Shown: positions 33,262 to 42,700 of the stretch, piece after piece | How positions within the stretch are numbered: the first letter of the stretch is position 1 | Layout of the letters: each line of letters starts with the position of its first letter | Assembly (NCBI RefSeq): GCF_946482605.1 | Contig: NZ_CAMLSE010000011.1 | Coordinates: 203,166 to 267,165, forward strand | Source: an uncultured Dyadobacter sp. | GTDB lineage: Bacteria; Bacteroidota; Bacteroidia; Cytophagales; Spirosomataceae | DNA length: 64,000 bases | Reading direction: 5' to 3' | Notes under the pieces: model-generated | What the model saw: only the letters and a program-made list of their open reading frames with translations | The model's database searches: none | What the model was told of the DNA's origin: nothing | Program-made: the position numbers and the translations under genes

Positions 33262-36200
33262 CTATTGGTTATGTAAAAAGCATCTGATATTCAAACTGAT
33301 AAACCTGCCGGGCTTTTGCAGCAGGTAATTGTCGTACACCTGCTTATCCAGGATGTTACGGCATTCGAGGCTCACATTCAGGCTGTTTTGCAAGAAGCTG
33401 TACGTGATGCCGGTGTTTTGAAGAAATTGCGTTGGGATGCGTTTCTTGGTAGAGCGGTCGCCCAGGCTCGGCCAGCTGAGGAAAAAGCCGTGGACATAAT
33501 CGGTGCCGGCGTAAATGCTCATGTCTCCATTGCTGCCGAATACGGAGGGGATTTTGAACCGTATCTCGCCATTGGCCATGAGCGACGGCAGATTTTTCAT
33601 CCGGTCGTTGAAAACGATACTTTTAGCACCGGAAGCGGTGTAACGCTGGCGGTTGCGGACGTCCTGGTAGGTGACAGACGCATTGATTTCCAACCATTTC
33701 TTACGTGCGTAACGCATGGCCAGGTCGGCACCGGCGCTCCTGAGCTTATCGATGTTCTCATACCGGGCCGTTCCGTACAAGTCGCCCTCACCAAGCCAGA
33801 TCAGGTCGCGCGTGTTGCGGTAAAAAAGACCGAGTTCATAGCCCCACCTGTCTTCCCCCACCCGGAACGACTGCGCGATACCCGTATTCAGATTGGTGCT
33901 TTTCTCCGGTTTCAAGCCCGGGGCATTCAAAATCGTGTTACCGTTTCCCAGCAGCTCCACGCCGTCGGGCATGCGCGCCGCACTTTCAACAGACAGCTTC
34001 ACGAGACTCGTTGCATTCAACCGGAATTTCGAACCGAAACCCGCACCCCACCGGTTGTTCTCCGAAAAATAGGGAATGAGTTCCTTCTGTTCTCCGCCGT
34101 TGTAATTGTAAACATTGGTGCGGGCAGAATAGCCGAAGTTTTTGACAAAAAGCACATTGGTGAGCTTTTCGTCCCAAAAAACGGTCTGATAGGAAAGCGC
34201 TGCCACATGCCGGTTCAATTCCTGCGGCTCGCGGAACGGGATCGTCCATTCGGCCGTGGCAAGCGGATCGCTGCCGGTCCTGTTGGTGCGGTTCCACGAA
34301 TAGCTCGCGGCCAGCTTGTGGTGCGCGCCCAGCGCATAGGACGCATTAGCGATCAGCATCGCGTTCCGGTCTTTGAAACGATAGGCCGATTTTTGTGCCC
34401 GAATGCCGTTGAGCTCGCCCGCCACCTGGGCAATCACCGTCTGTGCCCAATTGTATTTGCGCGAGCTGGTATCGGTCGTCTGCGCCTGCATGCGGTTGAG
34501 CACCCCGTAAACATCCACCGAAAGGCCATTGGCATTCCTTTTCGAATACCGGATCGAAGGCGCAAGCAGCTTTTCGTCATAGCGCACCTGGCCGTACACG
34601 AAAGCCATGGTCCGGCCGGTTTGCACGCCCTTGTCCATATCCGAGCCGATCACGCCGAGCATTAATGCGTCGGCCCAGGGCTTGCCGGTGATCCCAATTT
34701 CGGCTTTGATATTGAATGCACGAAAATCGTCGTTGAAGCGCCTGTACTTTTTCCCGGCTATCGGCTTGCCGAATTCATCGGCCACTTCCACGGTTTGCCC
34801 CCACACTTTATAATTGTTTTCAGAAAAACGGTAGGAGCTGCTGAGCTGGAATGTCAGGCCGTTCTGACGGCGCCATTTACCCGAAAGCTCGGCTTTATGG
34901 GTTTGGAAAGAACCGATGCTGTACGAAACGTCGAGGAAATTGCCGAGATCTTTGCGGGTAATGAGGTTAATGGAGCCGCCCAATGCATCCCCGCTCAGCT
35001 CGATGGGTGTCACGCCTTTGTAAACTTCGATCCGTTCCAGCGAATTGACGGGGAAGTTCTGAATGCTGTAACCAGAGCCATAAGCCTCCATCGGCACGCC
35101 GTCGACGAAAAAGCGGACCGATTTGCCCGACAGACCATGAATAGCGTAGTTAAATTCCGAACCCATTCCGCCCGTTTCCCGGACCCTGATGCCCGGCATG
35201 GCATCGAGCAGCCGGTTAATTTCCAGGTTCCGCCCCGCTACGGCTTTCAAATCCAGTACATCCACGGCGAACACCAGCTCTTTTACCTGCGTCGCCTCGG
35301 TTTTGCCGGACACTACATGCTCCTGCAAGTCCCGGGCGCTCGTGTCGGACAAACTACGCTGGTTACCCGGCTTTTGCTGACCCGATGCCTGCCCGCAAAG
35401 CGCCAGACTAACCACCACAAACACAGCCGTATATCTGGCTATTTTTTTACCAAAACCTTTCCGGTTCCACCACACGATAAAGCCCGTCACCGGCAGCGAC
35501 GCGCCAATGAGTGAGGCCAGAAAAGCCAGTATCTTCCCCGGCAAGCCCCAAATGGTGCCGATATGGATGTCGTAGTTCATCCGGCGTAGCCTGGCGGCGA
35601 CCGATGATTCCTCAAAACTTTTGTCAAAAACCTCATAAAATTCCAGCCGACGGAGCGTATGCCGGTCGTAGGTGTGCCGGGCAACGTCGTAAAACCGTCC
35701 CGCGGATGGGTACGTGCGCATGCTGATGGTCGACCGTGCCTGCGAGGAATCGGGGAAAGCGTAGTAAAAACCGCCTTCCGAGTCGTTGTCCGCCACCATG
35801 CCGGCCCATACCTGGTCGATTGCCTGGTTGTAGGTATATAATTTGCCCTGCTGCGTGGTATCCGAGACGACCCGCTTCCATTCGGGCTCGGGGTCGCCGC
35901 CGGAGGTAAGGCGGTACAAACCCTGGCCGAACCACGTCAACCCGAAAACAACGCCCGTCACCGACAGCGCCAGCAGCACGAGCAATGCGTAAAAGCCCGG
36001 CACATTATGCAGGTCTACATTCAGCCGCTTCCAGCCTGCCTTCCATTTGATACCGAAACTTTTCTTGCGGGCGCTTTGCGTCCATTTGGCTGGATACCAC
36101 CAGATAAGTCCCGTCACAAGCAAGGTGATAAATACCAATGTGCCGTAATTGACCACGGGCCTGCCGATCTCCTGCGGAAGCCACAGATACCGATGCCCTA

Positions 36201-36624
36201 GCAAAATCCATTCAAAAAAGCCGCTTTCGCCTTTCTCATGCATTTCCACGCCCTGCACTTGCCCTGTATAAGGATTCAGAAACAGGGTACGCTCCCCTAC
36301 CCCAACCCGTATGGCTGTGCCCTGCTGGTAGTAGGCATAGGACGCCTGCTCGCCGGGATAAGCGCGCTGCGCAATGGCCAGCACCTGGGAAGGTTTCAGC
36401 ACCGGTCCGGGCTGTGTTTCCGCACGGATCGCCGGTTGAACCAGATAGGTAATTTCCTCATTGAATACCCAAACGGCGCCCGTGATGCAAACCACAAATA
36501 CGACAATACCCGAAGCCAGCCCCAGCCAGAGATGCAGCCATTCGTTCACCCGCCGGAACACACTCTTGCTCCGCCGCCTCGCCGTTACCTCCCGAACTAC
36601 CCCAATTTCAGACCTCATTATCAA
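33262..36624 (-). CDS. PepSY inner-membrane protein fused in frame to TonB-dependent receptor (XusC-XusA-like)
   Basis: The 1120-residue protein joins two normally separate proteins. Residues 1-394 are a PepSY-TM protein: helices at about 32-55, 158-178, 212-233 and 366-390, WLHLWLGLASG, PYTGQVQG, LHNVPGFYALLVLLALSVTG, and a closing IVWWNRKGFGKK. Residues 395-415 (IARYTAVFVVVSLALCGQASG, then QQ) look like a signal peptide with a cleavage site at ASG-QQ. Residues about 450-1120 are a full receptor: plug (IRVRETGGMGSEFNYAIHGL, RIEVYKGVTPIELSGDALGGSINLITRK) and barrel ending RNILDKQVYDNYLLQKPGRF. PepSY proteins of this type reduce ferric-siderophores; the receptor imports them. The junction contains an A7 run. 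It is flanked by DUF4374 genes. Confidence 0.85.
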   Translation of the reverse strand: MIMRSEIGVVREVTARRRSKSVFRRVNEWLHLWLGLASGIVVFVVCITGAVWVFNEEITYLVQPAIRAETQPGPVLKPSQVLAIAQRAYPGEQASYAYYQQGTAIRVGVGERTLFLNPYTGQVQGVEMHEKGESGFFEWILLGHRYLWLPQEIGRPVVNYGTLVFITLLVTGLIWWYPAKWTQSARKKSFGIKWKAGWKRLNVDLHNVPGFYALLVLLALSVTGVVFGLTWFGQGLYRLTSGGDPEPEWKRVVSDTTQQGKLYTYNQAIDQVWAGMVADNDSEGGFYYAFPDSSQARSTISMRTYPSAGRFYDVARHTYDRHTLRRLEFYEVFDKSFEESSVAARLRRMNYDIHIGTIWGLPGKILAFLASLIGASLPVTGFIVWWNRKGFGKKIARYTAVFVVVSLALCGQASGQQKPGNQRSLSDTSARDLQEHVVSGKTEATQVKELVFAVDVLDLKAVAGRNLEINRLLDAMPGIRVRETGGMGSEFNYAIHGLSGKSVRFFVDGVPMEAYGSGYSIQNFPVNSLERIEVYKGVTPIELSGDALGGSINLITRKDLGNFLDVSYSIGSFQTHKAELSGKWRRQNGLTFQLSSSYRFSENNYKVWGQTVEVADEFGKPIAGKKYRRFNDDFRAFNIKAEIGITGKPWADALMLGVIGSDMDKGVQTGRTMAFVYGQVRYDEKLLAPSIRYSKRNANGLSVDVYGVLNRMQAQTTDTSSRKYNWAQTVIAQVAGELNGIRAQKSAYRFKDRNAMLIANASYALGAHHKLAASYSWNRTNRTGSDPLATAEWTIPFREPQELNRHVAALSYQTVFWDEKLTNVLFVKNFGYSARTNVYNYNGGEQKELIPYFSENNRWGAGFGSKFRLNATSLVKLSVESAARMPDGVELLGNGNTILNAPGLKPEKSTNLNTGIAQSFRVGEDRWGYELGLFYRNTRDLIWLGEGDLYGTARYENIDKLRSAGADLAMRYARKKWLEINASVTYQDVRNRQRYTASGAKSIVFNDRMKNLPSLMANGEIRFKIPSVFGSNGDMSIYAGTDYVHGFFLSWPSLGDRSTKKRIPTQFLQNTGITYSFLQNSLNVSLECRNILDKQVYDNYLLQKPGRFISLNIRCFLHNQ

Positions 36625-36650
36625 TATCTTAAATCATTAATTCTTCCTCC

Positions 36651-36682
36651 CCTTCCTCCCTTTCCTCCTTCCTCCCTTTCCT
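36651..36682 (-). repeat. Exact tandem duplication of a 16-bp homopurine unit
   Basis: The plus-strand unit CCTTCCTCCCTTTCCT occurs twice head to tail (36651-36666, 36667-36682), with a partial third copy at 36641-36650. On the transcribed sense it is all purine, with many GGAGG-like and GGG runs. The second copy includes two bases of the upstream stop codon. It ends about 16-26 bases before the start of the PepSY/receptor fusion gene, where it could affect initiation. Confidence 0.7.
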
Positions 36683-37871
36683 AAAATGCCACCACCCCGC
36701 TCAGGTATTCGGCGTTCCGGTAAACCAGCCCTTTCCTGACGTCGCCTGTTTGCCCGTCGTAGATGTAAAATGCATTCTCCCCATTTTCACCATTGACGGC
36801 GATGGCTACCTTGCCGTTTTTAAGCCGTTCCAATGCCCGCCGCGGATATTTACTCCGGGGAATGTCGAGCTTCCTGAGCGCCTGCGTTTGCAGATCGACC
36901 TCGTAGTAGCTGATCACAAAGCCGTGCTGGTAATCGCGGTAGGCTTTGATGAGGCTGCTTTCAAAAACCTGCACGATCACTTTGTTGCCTCCGGCGAAGA
37001 TCATCCCGCCGGAATGGTTGCCGTTCAATTTGGCGGTCAGGTTGAGGAAATAATCGTTATCAAACTCGTCCTGCCCGTTTTTAATGCGCACAATGCCTGA
37101 TGGCAGCGACTCGTTCGCGCCCCAGTAATTGCTGTTGGACGAAATCAGGTACAGATCGCCGTTTTCAGTGAATGCATGCGAGGAAACGACGCTGTAACCG
37201 AGGCAGGCTGTTTTATCGGTCGAAATTGTTTTTTCCAACACCATATCTTTGGCATTGAAAATGGCCAGATTCGCTTTCGGATAAGCATGGTTATCGGTGT
37301 CCGCATGGATATAAGGCACCAAAACCTTCCCGTCCCTGACGACGTACATGCTCGGCGATGCCATGCTCCCGGGCGTGACCTGCAACCGGATTTTGCCGCT
37401 GCGTTCCACCGTCATCTCCGATGTGTTCACGATCTGATAGGCAAACATGCTGTCGCTTACCTGCCGGGGAGCTGTGCTTACCAAAAGACGACTTTCGTCC
37501 AAAAATGCAGCTATGGGCCCGCCCAGAAGGCCGGTATTCGGCACACTGCCTTCTTCTTTCAGCGTATTGCCAGCGCCCACGGCATATCGGGTCATCTTTT
37601 CCTTTGAATTGAGCAACACAAAGCCCCGCCCAGCGGTCACAAGCACATTGTTGGGATGATCCTGAACCTGCTTTGCATCCCCGATATCCGCCTCGCCTGT
37701 TTCCAGATCAGAGACCACCTGGAAAGGATAATAGCTCCGGGCCGGCTGGCTCAATGCGAGGATATAATGGGGCTGCTCACCGGATTGCCTTTCGCTTTCC
37801 GGCACGCAGGAAAATAGTAACACGACTGAAATAATGCTGAATACCAGCCCTCTTCTATTTAAAATATGCAT
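36681..37871 (-). CDS. DUF4374-like lipoprotein (XusB-like), proximal copy
   Basis: The 396-residue protein has a lipobox (LLFSC, Cys22). Its mature region is a beta-propeller-like series similar in plan to the other two DUF4374 proteins here: DHPNNVLVTAGRGFVLLNS, GGPIAAFLDESRLLVS, SGIVRIKNGQDEFDNDYFLNLTAKL and a C-terminal NAFYIYDGQTGDVRKGLVY. Shared motifs such as the RIKNG..EFDNDYF element support the family call. Its start overlaps the stop of the anti-sigma gene (ATGA, position 37871), and the fusion gene follows after 56 bp that carry the homopurine repeat. A siderophore or metal-complex binding role is inferred. Confidence 0.82.
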   Translation of the reverse strand: MHILNRRGLVFSIISVVLLFSCVPESERQSGEQPHYILALSQPARSYYPFQVVSDLETGEADIGDAKQVQDHPNNVLVTAGRGFVLLNSKEKMTRYAVGAGNTLKEEGSVPNTGLLGGPIAAFLDESRLLVSTAPRQVSDSMFAYQIVNTSEMTVERSGKIRLQVTPGSMASPSMYVVRDGKVLVPYIHADTDNHAYPKANLAIFNAKDMVLEKTISTDKTACLGYSVVSSHAFTENGDLYLISSNSNYWGANESLPSGIVRIKNGQDEFDNDYFLNLTAKLNGNHSGGMIFAGGNKVIVQVFESSLIKAYRDYQHGFVISYYEVDLQTQALRKLDIPRSKYPRRALERLKNGKVAIAVNGENGENAFYIYDGQTGDVRKGLVYRNAEYLSGVVAF

Positions 37872-38488
37872 CAGATTTTTAATGCTTTAAGCGCCTTCTG
37901 CTGCAAGGGTAGCGGCAGATCGAACAGCCTGTCTTCCTCGACAATCACCACTTCATCCGACTTGAAATGGTATTGAAAAGCCAGGTATTTTTTATCCTTC
38001 CTGACAATGACGGAAGTAGTACGATCGTGTGGATTCCCGTCCGTGCAGTTCAGGTTCAATTTCATCTCTACATCGCTTTGTGAAGTATTGTGGATGCGCA
38101 CATCGCCGCAGAAAACAAGGTCGGCGCGGTGAGAAACAAGGCTAAGGTCCACACGTGCGGAGGCTTGGGGAGGAAGTCTCAATTGAAGCCCGCTTGCATT
38201 AAATGCATCATAATGGCGGGAGTTGTTCTGTATTTCAACATGCCGCGAAAGCAAACTGCCCCCAATGCCGAACAACAATAGCAGGGAAACCGACGCTGCT
38301 GCCAAATAGACCCATGGACGAAGCGGGCGTATCGCACCTGCCCGTATATACCTATGTACGTGGCGCCAGGATTTTTTCAACAGCCGCTCCTCGTCCAGCA
38401 CAGGGTTATCCAGCCAGCTGCGTACGCGCACAGCTTCTTCGGCTGTGCATTTTCCTGCAAAATATTTGTCGAGTAAATCCTCGTCCAT
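37871..38488 (-). CDS. Short anti-sigma-type membrane protein
   Basis: The 205-residue protein opens with MDEDLLDKYFAGKCTAEEAVRVRSWLD, the typical N-terminal anti-sigma helix pair of FecR-type proteins. One transmembrane helix follows at about 58-80 (PWVYLAAASVSLLLLFGIGGSLL). The periplasmic part is only about 120 residues and lacks the FecR motif and DUF4974 tail, so it is shorter than usual FecR proteins (about 310-390). It is encoded directly after an ECF sigma factor and overlaps the DUF4374 gene by one base. It probably restrains that sigma factor; the missing receptor-contact domain is odd. Confidence 0.8.
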   Translation of the reverse strand: MDEDLLDKYFAGKCTAEEAVRVRSWLDNPVLDEERLLKKSWRHVHRYIRAGAIRPLRPWVYLAAASVSLLLLFGIGGSLLSRHVEIQNNSRHYDAFNASGLQLRLPPQASARVDLSLVSHRADLVFCGDVRIHNTSQSDVEMKLNLNCTDGNPHDRTTSVIVRKDKKYLAFQYHFKSDEVVIVEEDRLFDLPLPLQQKALKALKI

Positions 38489-38556
38489 GTTCGGGTTGCT
38501 TTACTAGTGAGTAACCCGGGAGAGGATTTGGTCCCAATGCCTTTTGTGATTTTTTT

Positions 38557-39123
38557 TTAACCAACAATAAAAAAGAGCGAGAAGAAGCCCCCGATATTCC
38601 GCCGCAAAAAATTCAAAGCCCTGGTCAGGTGGTTCTTGACTGTTTTTTCCGAAAGCCTCAATACTTCCGAAATTTCCGCAGCATTGAGGCCCTGCTGGCG
38701 GCTCATGCGGTACACTTTGCGGCACTGGTCAGGGAGCTGTTCGACCAGTTCGTTGACGTTCCGATTCAAATCGGCATAATCGATGTGCTGGCGCGTGCTG
38801 TCGTCCCAATGCTCCGTCGCCGCCGCAACATCGTCCTGCACCGAACGGAAACGCGCTGCATTACGCTGATGATTGTAAAACTGGTATTTGGCACAGCGGT
38901 ACAAGTAATTTTCCCATGAACCGCTTTTTACGGTGAGCGTCATCCGCCTGTCCCAGATCGCGCAGAAAATCTCCTGGACCATGTCGGCGGAGAGTGTTTC
39001 ATCTTTGCAAAACGAATAACTGACCCGCAGGACAAACGGTGCGTACTGCCTGTAAAGCAACTCGAAATCCCGCTCGTTTGCGATGACCGTCTGCGAAGTT
39101 TCTTTCGCTGCGATTTCCATCAC
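38557..39123 (-). CDS. ECF sigma-70 factor
   Basis: The 188-residue protein has sigma region 2 (FELLYRQYAPFVLRVSYSFCKDETLSADMVQEIFCAIWDRR, ENYLYRCAKYQFYNHQR) and region 4 (LPDQCRKVYRMSRQQGLNAAEISEVLRLSEKTVKNHLTRALNFLR), typical of Bacteroidota FecI-type ECF factors. It heads the operon of anti-sigma, two DUF4374 lipoproteins and the PepSY/TonB receptor fusion, which it probably switches on under iron or siderophore signals. Met1 at 39123 and Met2 at 39120 are both possible starts. Confidence 0.93.
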   Translation of the reverse strand: MMEIAAKETSQTVIANERDFELLYRQYAPFVLRVSYSFCKDETLSADMVQEIFCAIWDRRMTLTVKSGSWENYLYRCAKYQFYNHQRNAARFRSVQDDVAAATEHWDDSTRQHIDYADLNRNVNELVEQLPDQCRKVYRMSRQQGLNAAEISEVLRLSEKTVKNHLTRALNFLRRNIGGFFSLFFIVG

Positions 39124-39720
39124 TTCTGCGGAAGGGTTTGCAGCGTTTGCATTTTCACAGCGAGGCCCGGGTCGCGGGAATCGACGCCATGGAGATAAGC
39201 ACCGGTTACAGGTTTTTTGAAGCTGATCATGCGGAGGGGATTCATTGGGCCTGATTTACCCATACCATCACGTACGGGTAAACAGGACTTAAATAATGGA
39301 TGGCGCTGAACATGAAAGATTCCTACGTCAGTTGACATTCAGGCCGCTTCGAAGGTATGTATTATTTTTATTTGAAACAATTCTAAATAATAATTTTTGA
39401 TCAAACAACGCAACTATTGCTGATCCAGCAGCCTGGCGCCGGCCGTCGATGCAGTTCTAAGTCTAAAATAGATTTATCATGTCATCCGCCGCGACCTTCT
39501 ATGAAGTACAATAAGCACTAGTTGGCTTTTTTCAATAAAAAATAGTAGTAAATAATGCACACCAAGATACTTTGTATTCCATTTATCTGCCCATATTAGT
39601 ACCAGGCCCGGATCAAATTCGCCAGCAATGCTGCGGGCTTCATCCGGTTGATTATCCTGATTTGCGTCAGGCTGAAATACTTTTCAAGTTTTTTTTCAAC
39701 TATACCTAACGAACTAGTTT
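39124..39720. other. 597-bp divergent intergenic region
   Basis: This region holds promoters for the leftward sigma/iron operon and the rightward susC gene. It contains an AT-rich imperfect dyad (TTATTTGAA-N4-TTC-T-AAATAA, about 39369-39391) and a 7-bp inverted pair TTTACCC/GGGTAAA (about 39255-39282). A 72-codon minus-strand frame ends at 39120 but has no family features. No other gene is convincing. Confidence 0.45.
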
Positions 39721-42700
39721 ATGAAAAAAAAACATTTCTACTCACCGCTCAGATTTGCCCCAAAACAACTTGCTCCGCTGATGTGCGCCTTAATGGGCAT
39801 CATGGCATGCCTGTCCGCCGCAGCACAATCCATATCCGGGATCGTGCTGGATGAATCGGGTTCCGGCCTCCCGGGCGTAAGCGTCGTTGCCAAGGGGACG
39901 GCAAATGGTACTACCACCGACACAAAAGGAAAATTTCAGCTCGATGTGCCGGGTCAAAGTCCGACACTGGTTTTTAGTTTCGTTGGCTATGCGACACAAG
40001 AGATCGCCGTCGATAAACGTACAGGCATCACCGTTAACATGGCGGTCGAGGATCGCCTGATGACAGAGGTGGTCGTGGTAGGTTACGGAACCCAGCAAAA
40101 GGTTAACGTGACCGGCGCCGTGGGGGTTGCGGACGCCAAGCGTATAGAAAACCGTCCCATTGCCAATACCGGTGAGGGGCTTCAGGGCGTCATACCGAAC
40201 CTGAACATTACCATACGCAATGGTGATCCCGCCCAGTCGCCCAGCTTCAACATCAGAGGTTATGAGTCCATCAACGGAGGAGCACCGCTGATCCTGGTGG
40301 ACAATGTACCAATGGATATCAACCGGATCAATCCGAACGACATCGAGAGCATCAGCGTACTGAAAGATGCTTCCGCCGCGGCCATATACGGTGCCCGCGC
40401 GGCTTTCGGTGTGGTGCTGGTCACTACCAAAAGTGGCAAGGCGGGAAAAGTGCAGGTGAACTTCGGCACTCAATTTTCACTCGCTAAACCCATTTTCAAT
40501 ATGGATGTGGTCACCGACCCCTACCAGTTCGTGCTGGCGCGCAATGCGGCCAACATCAGGACCCTGGGTGCGCCGAGCTACAACGACCTGTTTGTAGAAG
40601 CCGTCAAGAAATACTCGGAAAACCCTATCCCCGCCAACGAATGGGGAGTGGTAGACGGGGCGCTTCAATACTACGGCTACAACCGGTATCAAGACAAGAT
40701 CATGACCAACTACGCACCTACCAACCAGCAGGATCTGTCGGTATCTGGAGGTAGCGACAAGTCTAAATTCTTCTTTTCCTTCGGGCGGTACAGCAAGGAC
40801 GGTTACCTGCGCTACAACAATGAGAAGTTCAAGCGGTACAATATCCTGATGAAAGCCGATTTTCAGGTCAATAAATGGCTCAACCTGTCCGAGAAGGTGG
40901 TTTTCAACTCGCAGAACAGCGATAAGCCCCACTTTTACAACTGGGATGTAAACATCAATTCGCTCGCGAGGGTGAACCCGCTGCAGGCTATCCAGTTTCC
41001 CGACCTCCCTCAATATATGGCCTCCGGAGATCACGACAAATATGCTCCGCTTATCGGAAAGTATTTCGGCGGGACCAACTTTTTCCCCTACCTGCTCGAT
41101 GGCGGACGGGAAACGTTTACCAAGAATGACCTGTGGCTGTCACAGGAAGCGGTGCTTACTCCCCTGCCCGGTTTGAAGATCACAGGCAATTTCTCTTACA
41201 ATATTTACAACAATATGTATCAGGATGTCCAGAGCAAGGTAGAGATCGTATCACAGGATTTAAAAGAAGCCAATCCGATCAGTTACGGTTTCAGCGGCGA
41301 CGACTGGATCAAGAATGTCAACGATTATAACCGGTATTATGTGCTCAATACCTTTGCGGAATACACTTTTCAGAATCTGGGAAAACATCAGCTGATGGCG
41401 CTGGTTGGCTATAACCAGGAAATGGGTAACTACCAGTCCTCCACGGCACAGGCCCGGTCGCTGATCACCCCGCAGGTGCCCGACCTGAGCACGACCACCG
41501 GCACGCAGCAAACACTCGGCGGCCGGTCACAGGTAGCGCTCCGCGGAGTATTCTACCGGTTGGCCTATAATTATGGCGACCGGTATCTGCTCGAATTCAA
41601 TGGCCGTTATGACGGGACATCCCGGTTTCCCAAAAATGACCGGTTTGGTTTTTTCCCTTCCTTCTCGGCCGGATGGCGGGTTAGTAATGAGAAGTTTATG
41701 ACCGCAGCCAATGGCTGGCTCGACAATCTCAAGCTGAGAGGCTCTTTCGGAACACTCGGGAACCAGATCATCCAAAACCGCAGTACCGGAGCTCAGATCT
41801 ACTACCCTTCCGTGTCGACAATGGGTTCCGGACAAGCCCCATACATGCTTGCCGGCGCGTTGATCCCCTATGTGTCGGCGGCTGGCCTCGTGAGCCCGAC
41901 GCTGACCTGGGAGTCGGTTACATCCAAAAATATCGGCCTCGACCTGACCATTTTAAGAAGCCGGCTGGACATGTCGCTCGACATTTACACGCGCGATACT
42001 AAAAAAATGCTGATGAACGTGGCTTATCCGGACATTCTGGGCACGACGGCCCCTCAGGAAAATGCGGCCGACCTGCGTACCAAAGGATGGGAACTCTCGC
42101 TGACCTGGCGGGACAAATTCAAAACCGACTGGACCTACGACGTCACCCTTGCCCTTTCCGATGCCAGCGCGACCATCACAAAATTCCGTAATCCTTCGGG
42201 CGCATTGCCCAATGAAGGCAACGGGATCTATTACGAAGGTCAAAAACTGGGTGAAATATGGGGATACCAAACCGTGGGGATATTTCAGACAGCGGACGCG
42301 GTGGCAGCAGCTCCCAACCAGTCGAGGCTAGGTAACAACTGGCGGGCGGGCGACATTCAATATGCGGATCTGAACGGCGACGGTATCATCAGCTCAGGTA
42401 ACAACACCCTGGCGAACCCGGGTGACAACAAGATCATAGGCAACTCCTCTCCCCGCTACACCTATGGGATCAATGCAAGCATCGGCTACAAGGGACTGCG
42501 CCTCACGGCATTCTTCCAGGGCATCGGAAAGGCGGATTACCTGCCCAATAACGGAAACTGGAACTGGTTTTATCCCTTCAATGCCGGGCACGTCGAAAAG
42601 TATTATCTGACCGATACCTGGTCTGAGACCAACCGGGATGCCTATTTTGCGGCCCCGCACATTTCTACCAGTGATAAAAAGAACATTCTGCCGCAATCCA

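Noticed and set aside
33316..34665. 449-codon open frame on the plus strand
   Set aside because: Antisense to the receptor half of the fusion gene; composition reflects codon bias of the real gene, with no recognisable motif.
39120..39338. 72-codon minus-strand frame whose stop overlaps the ECF sigma start
   Set aside because: The overlap suggests coupling, but the sequence lacks signal, domain or repeat features, and ECF sigma operons usually begin with the sigma gene.
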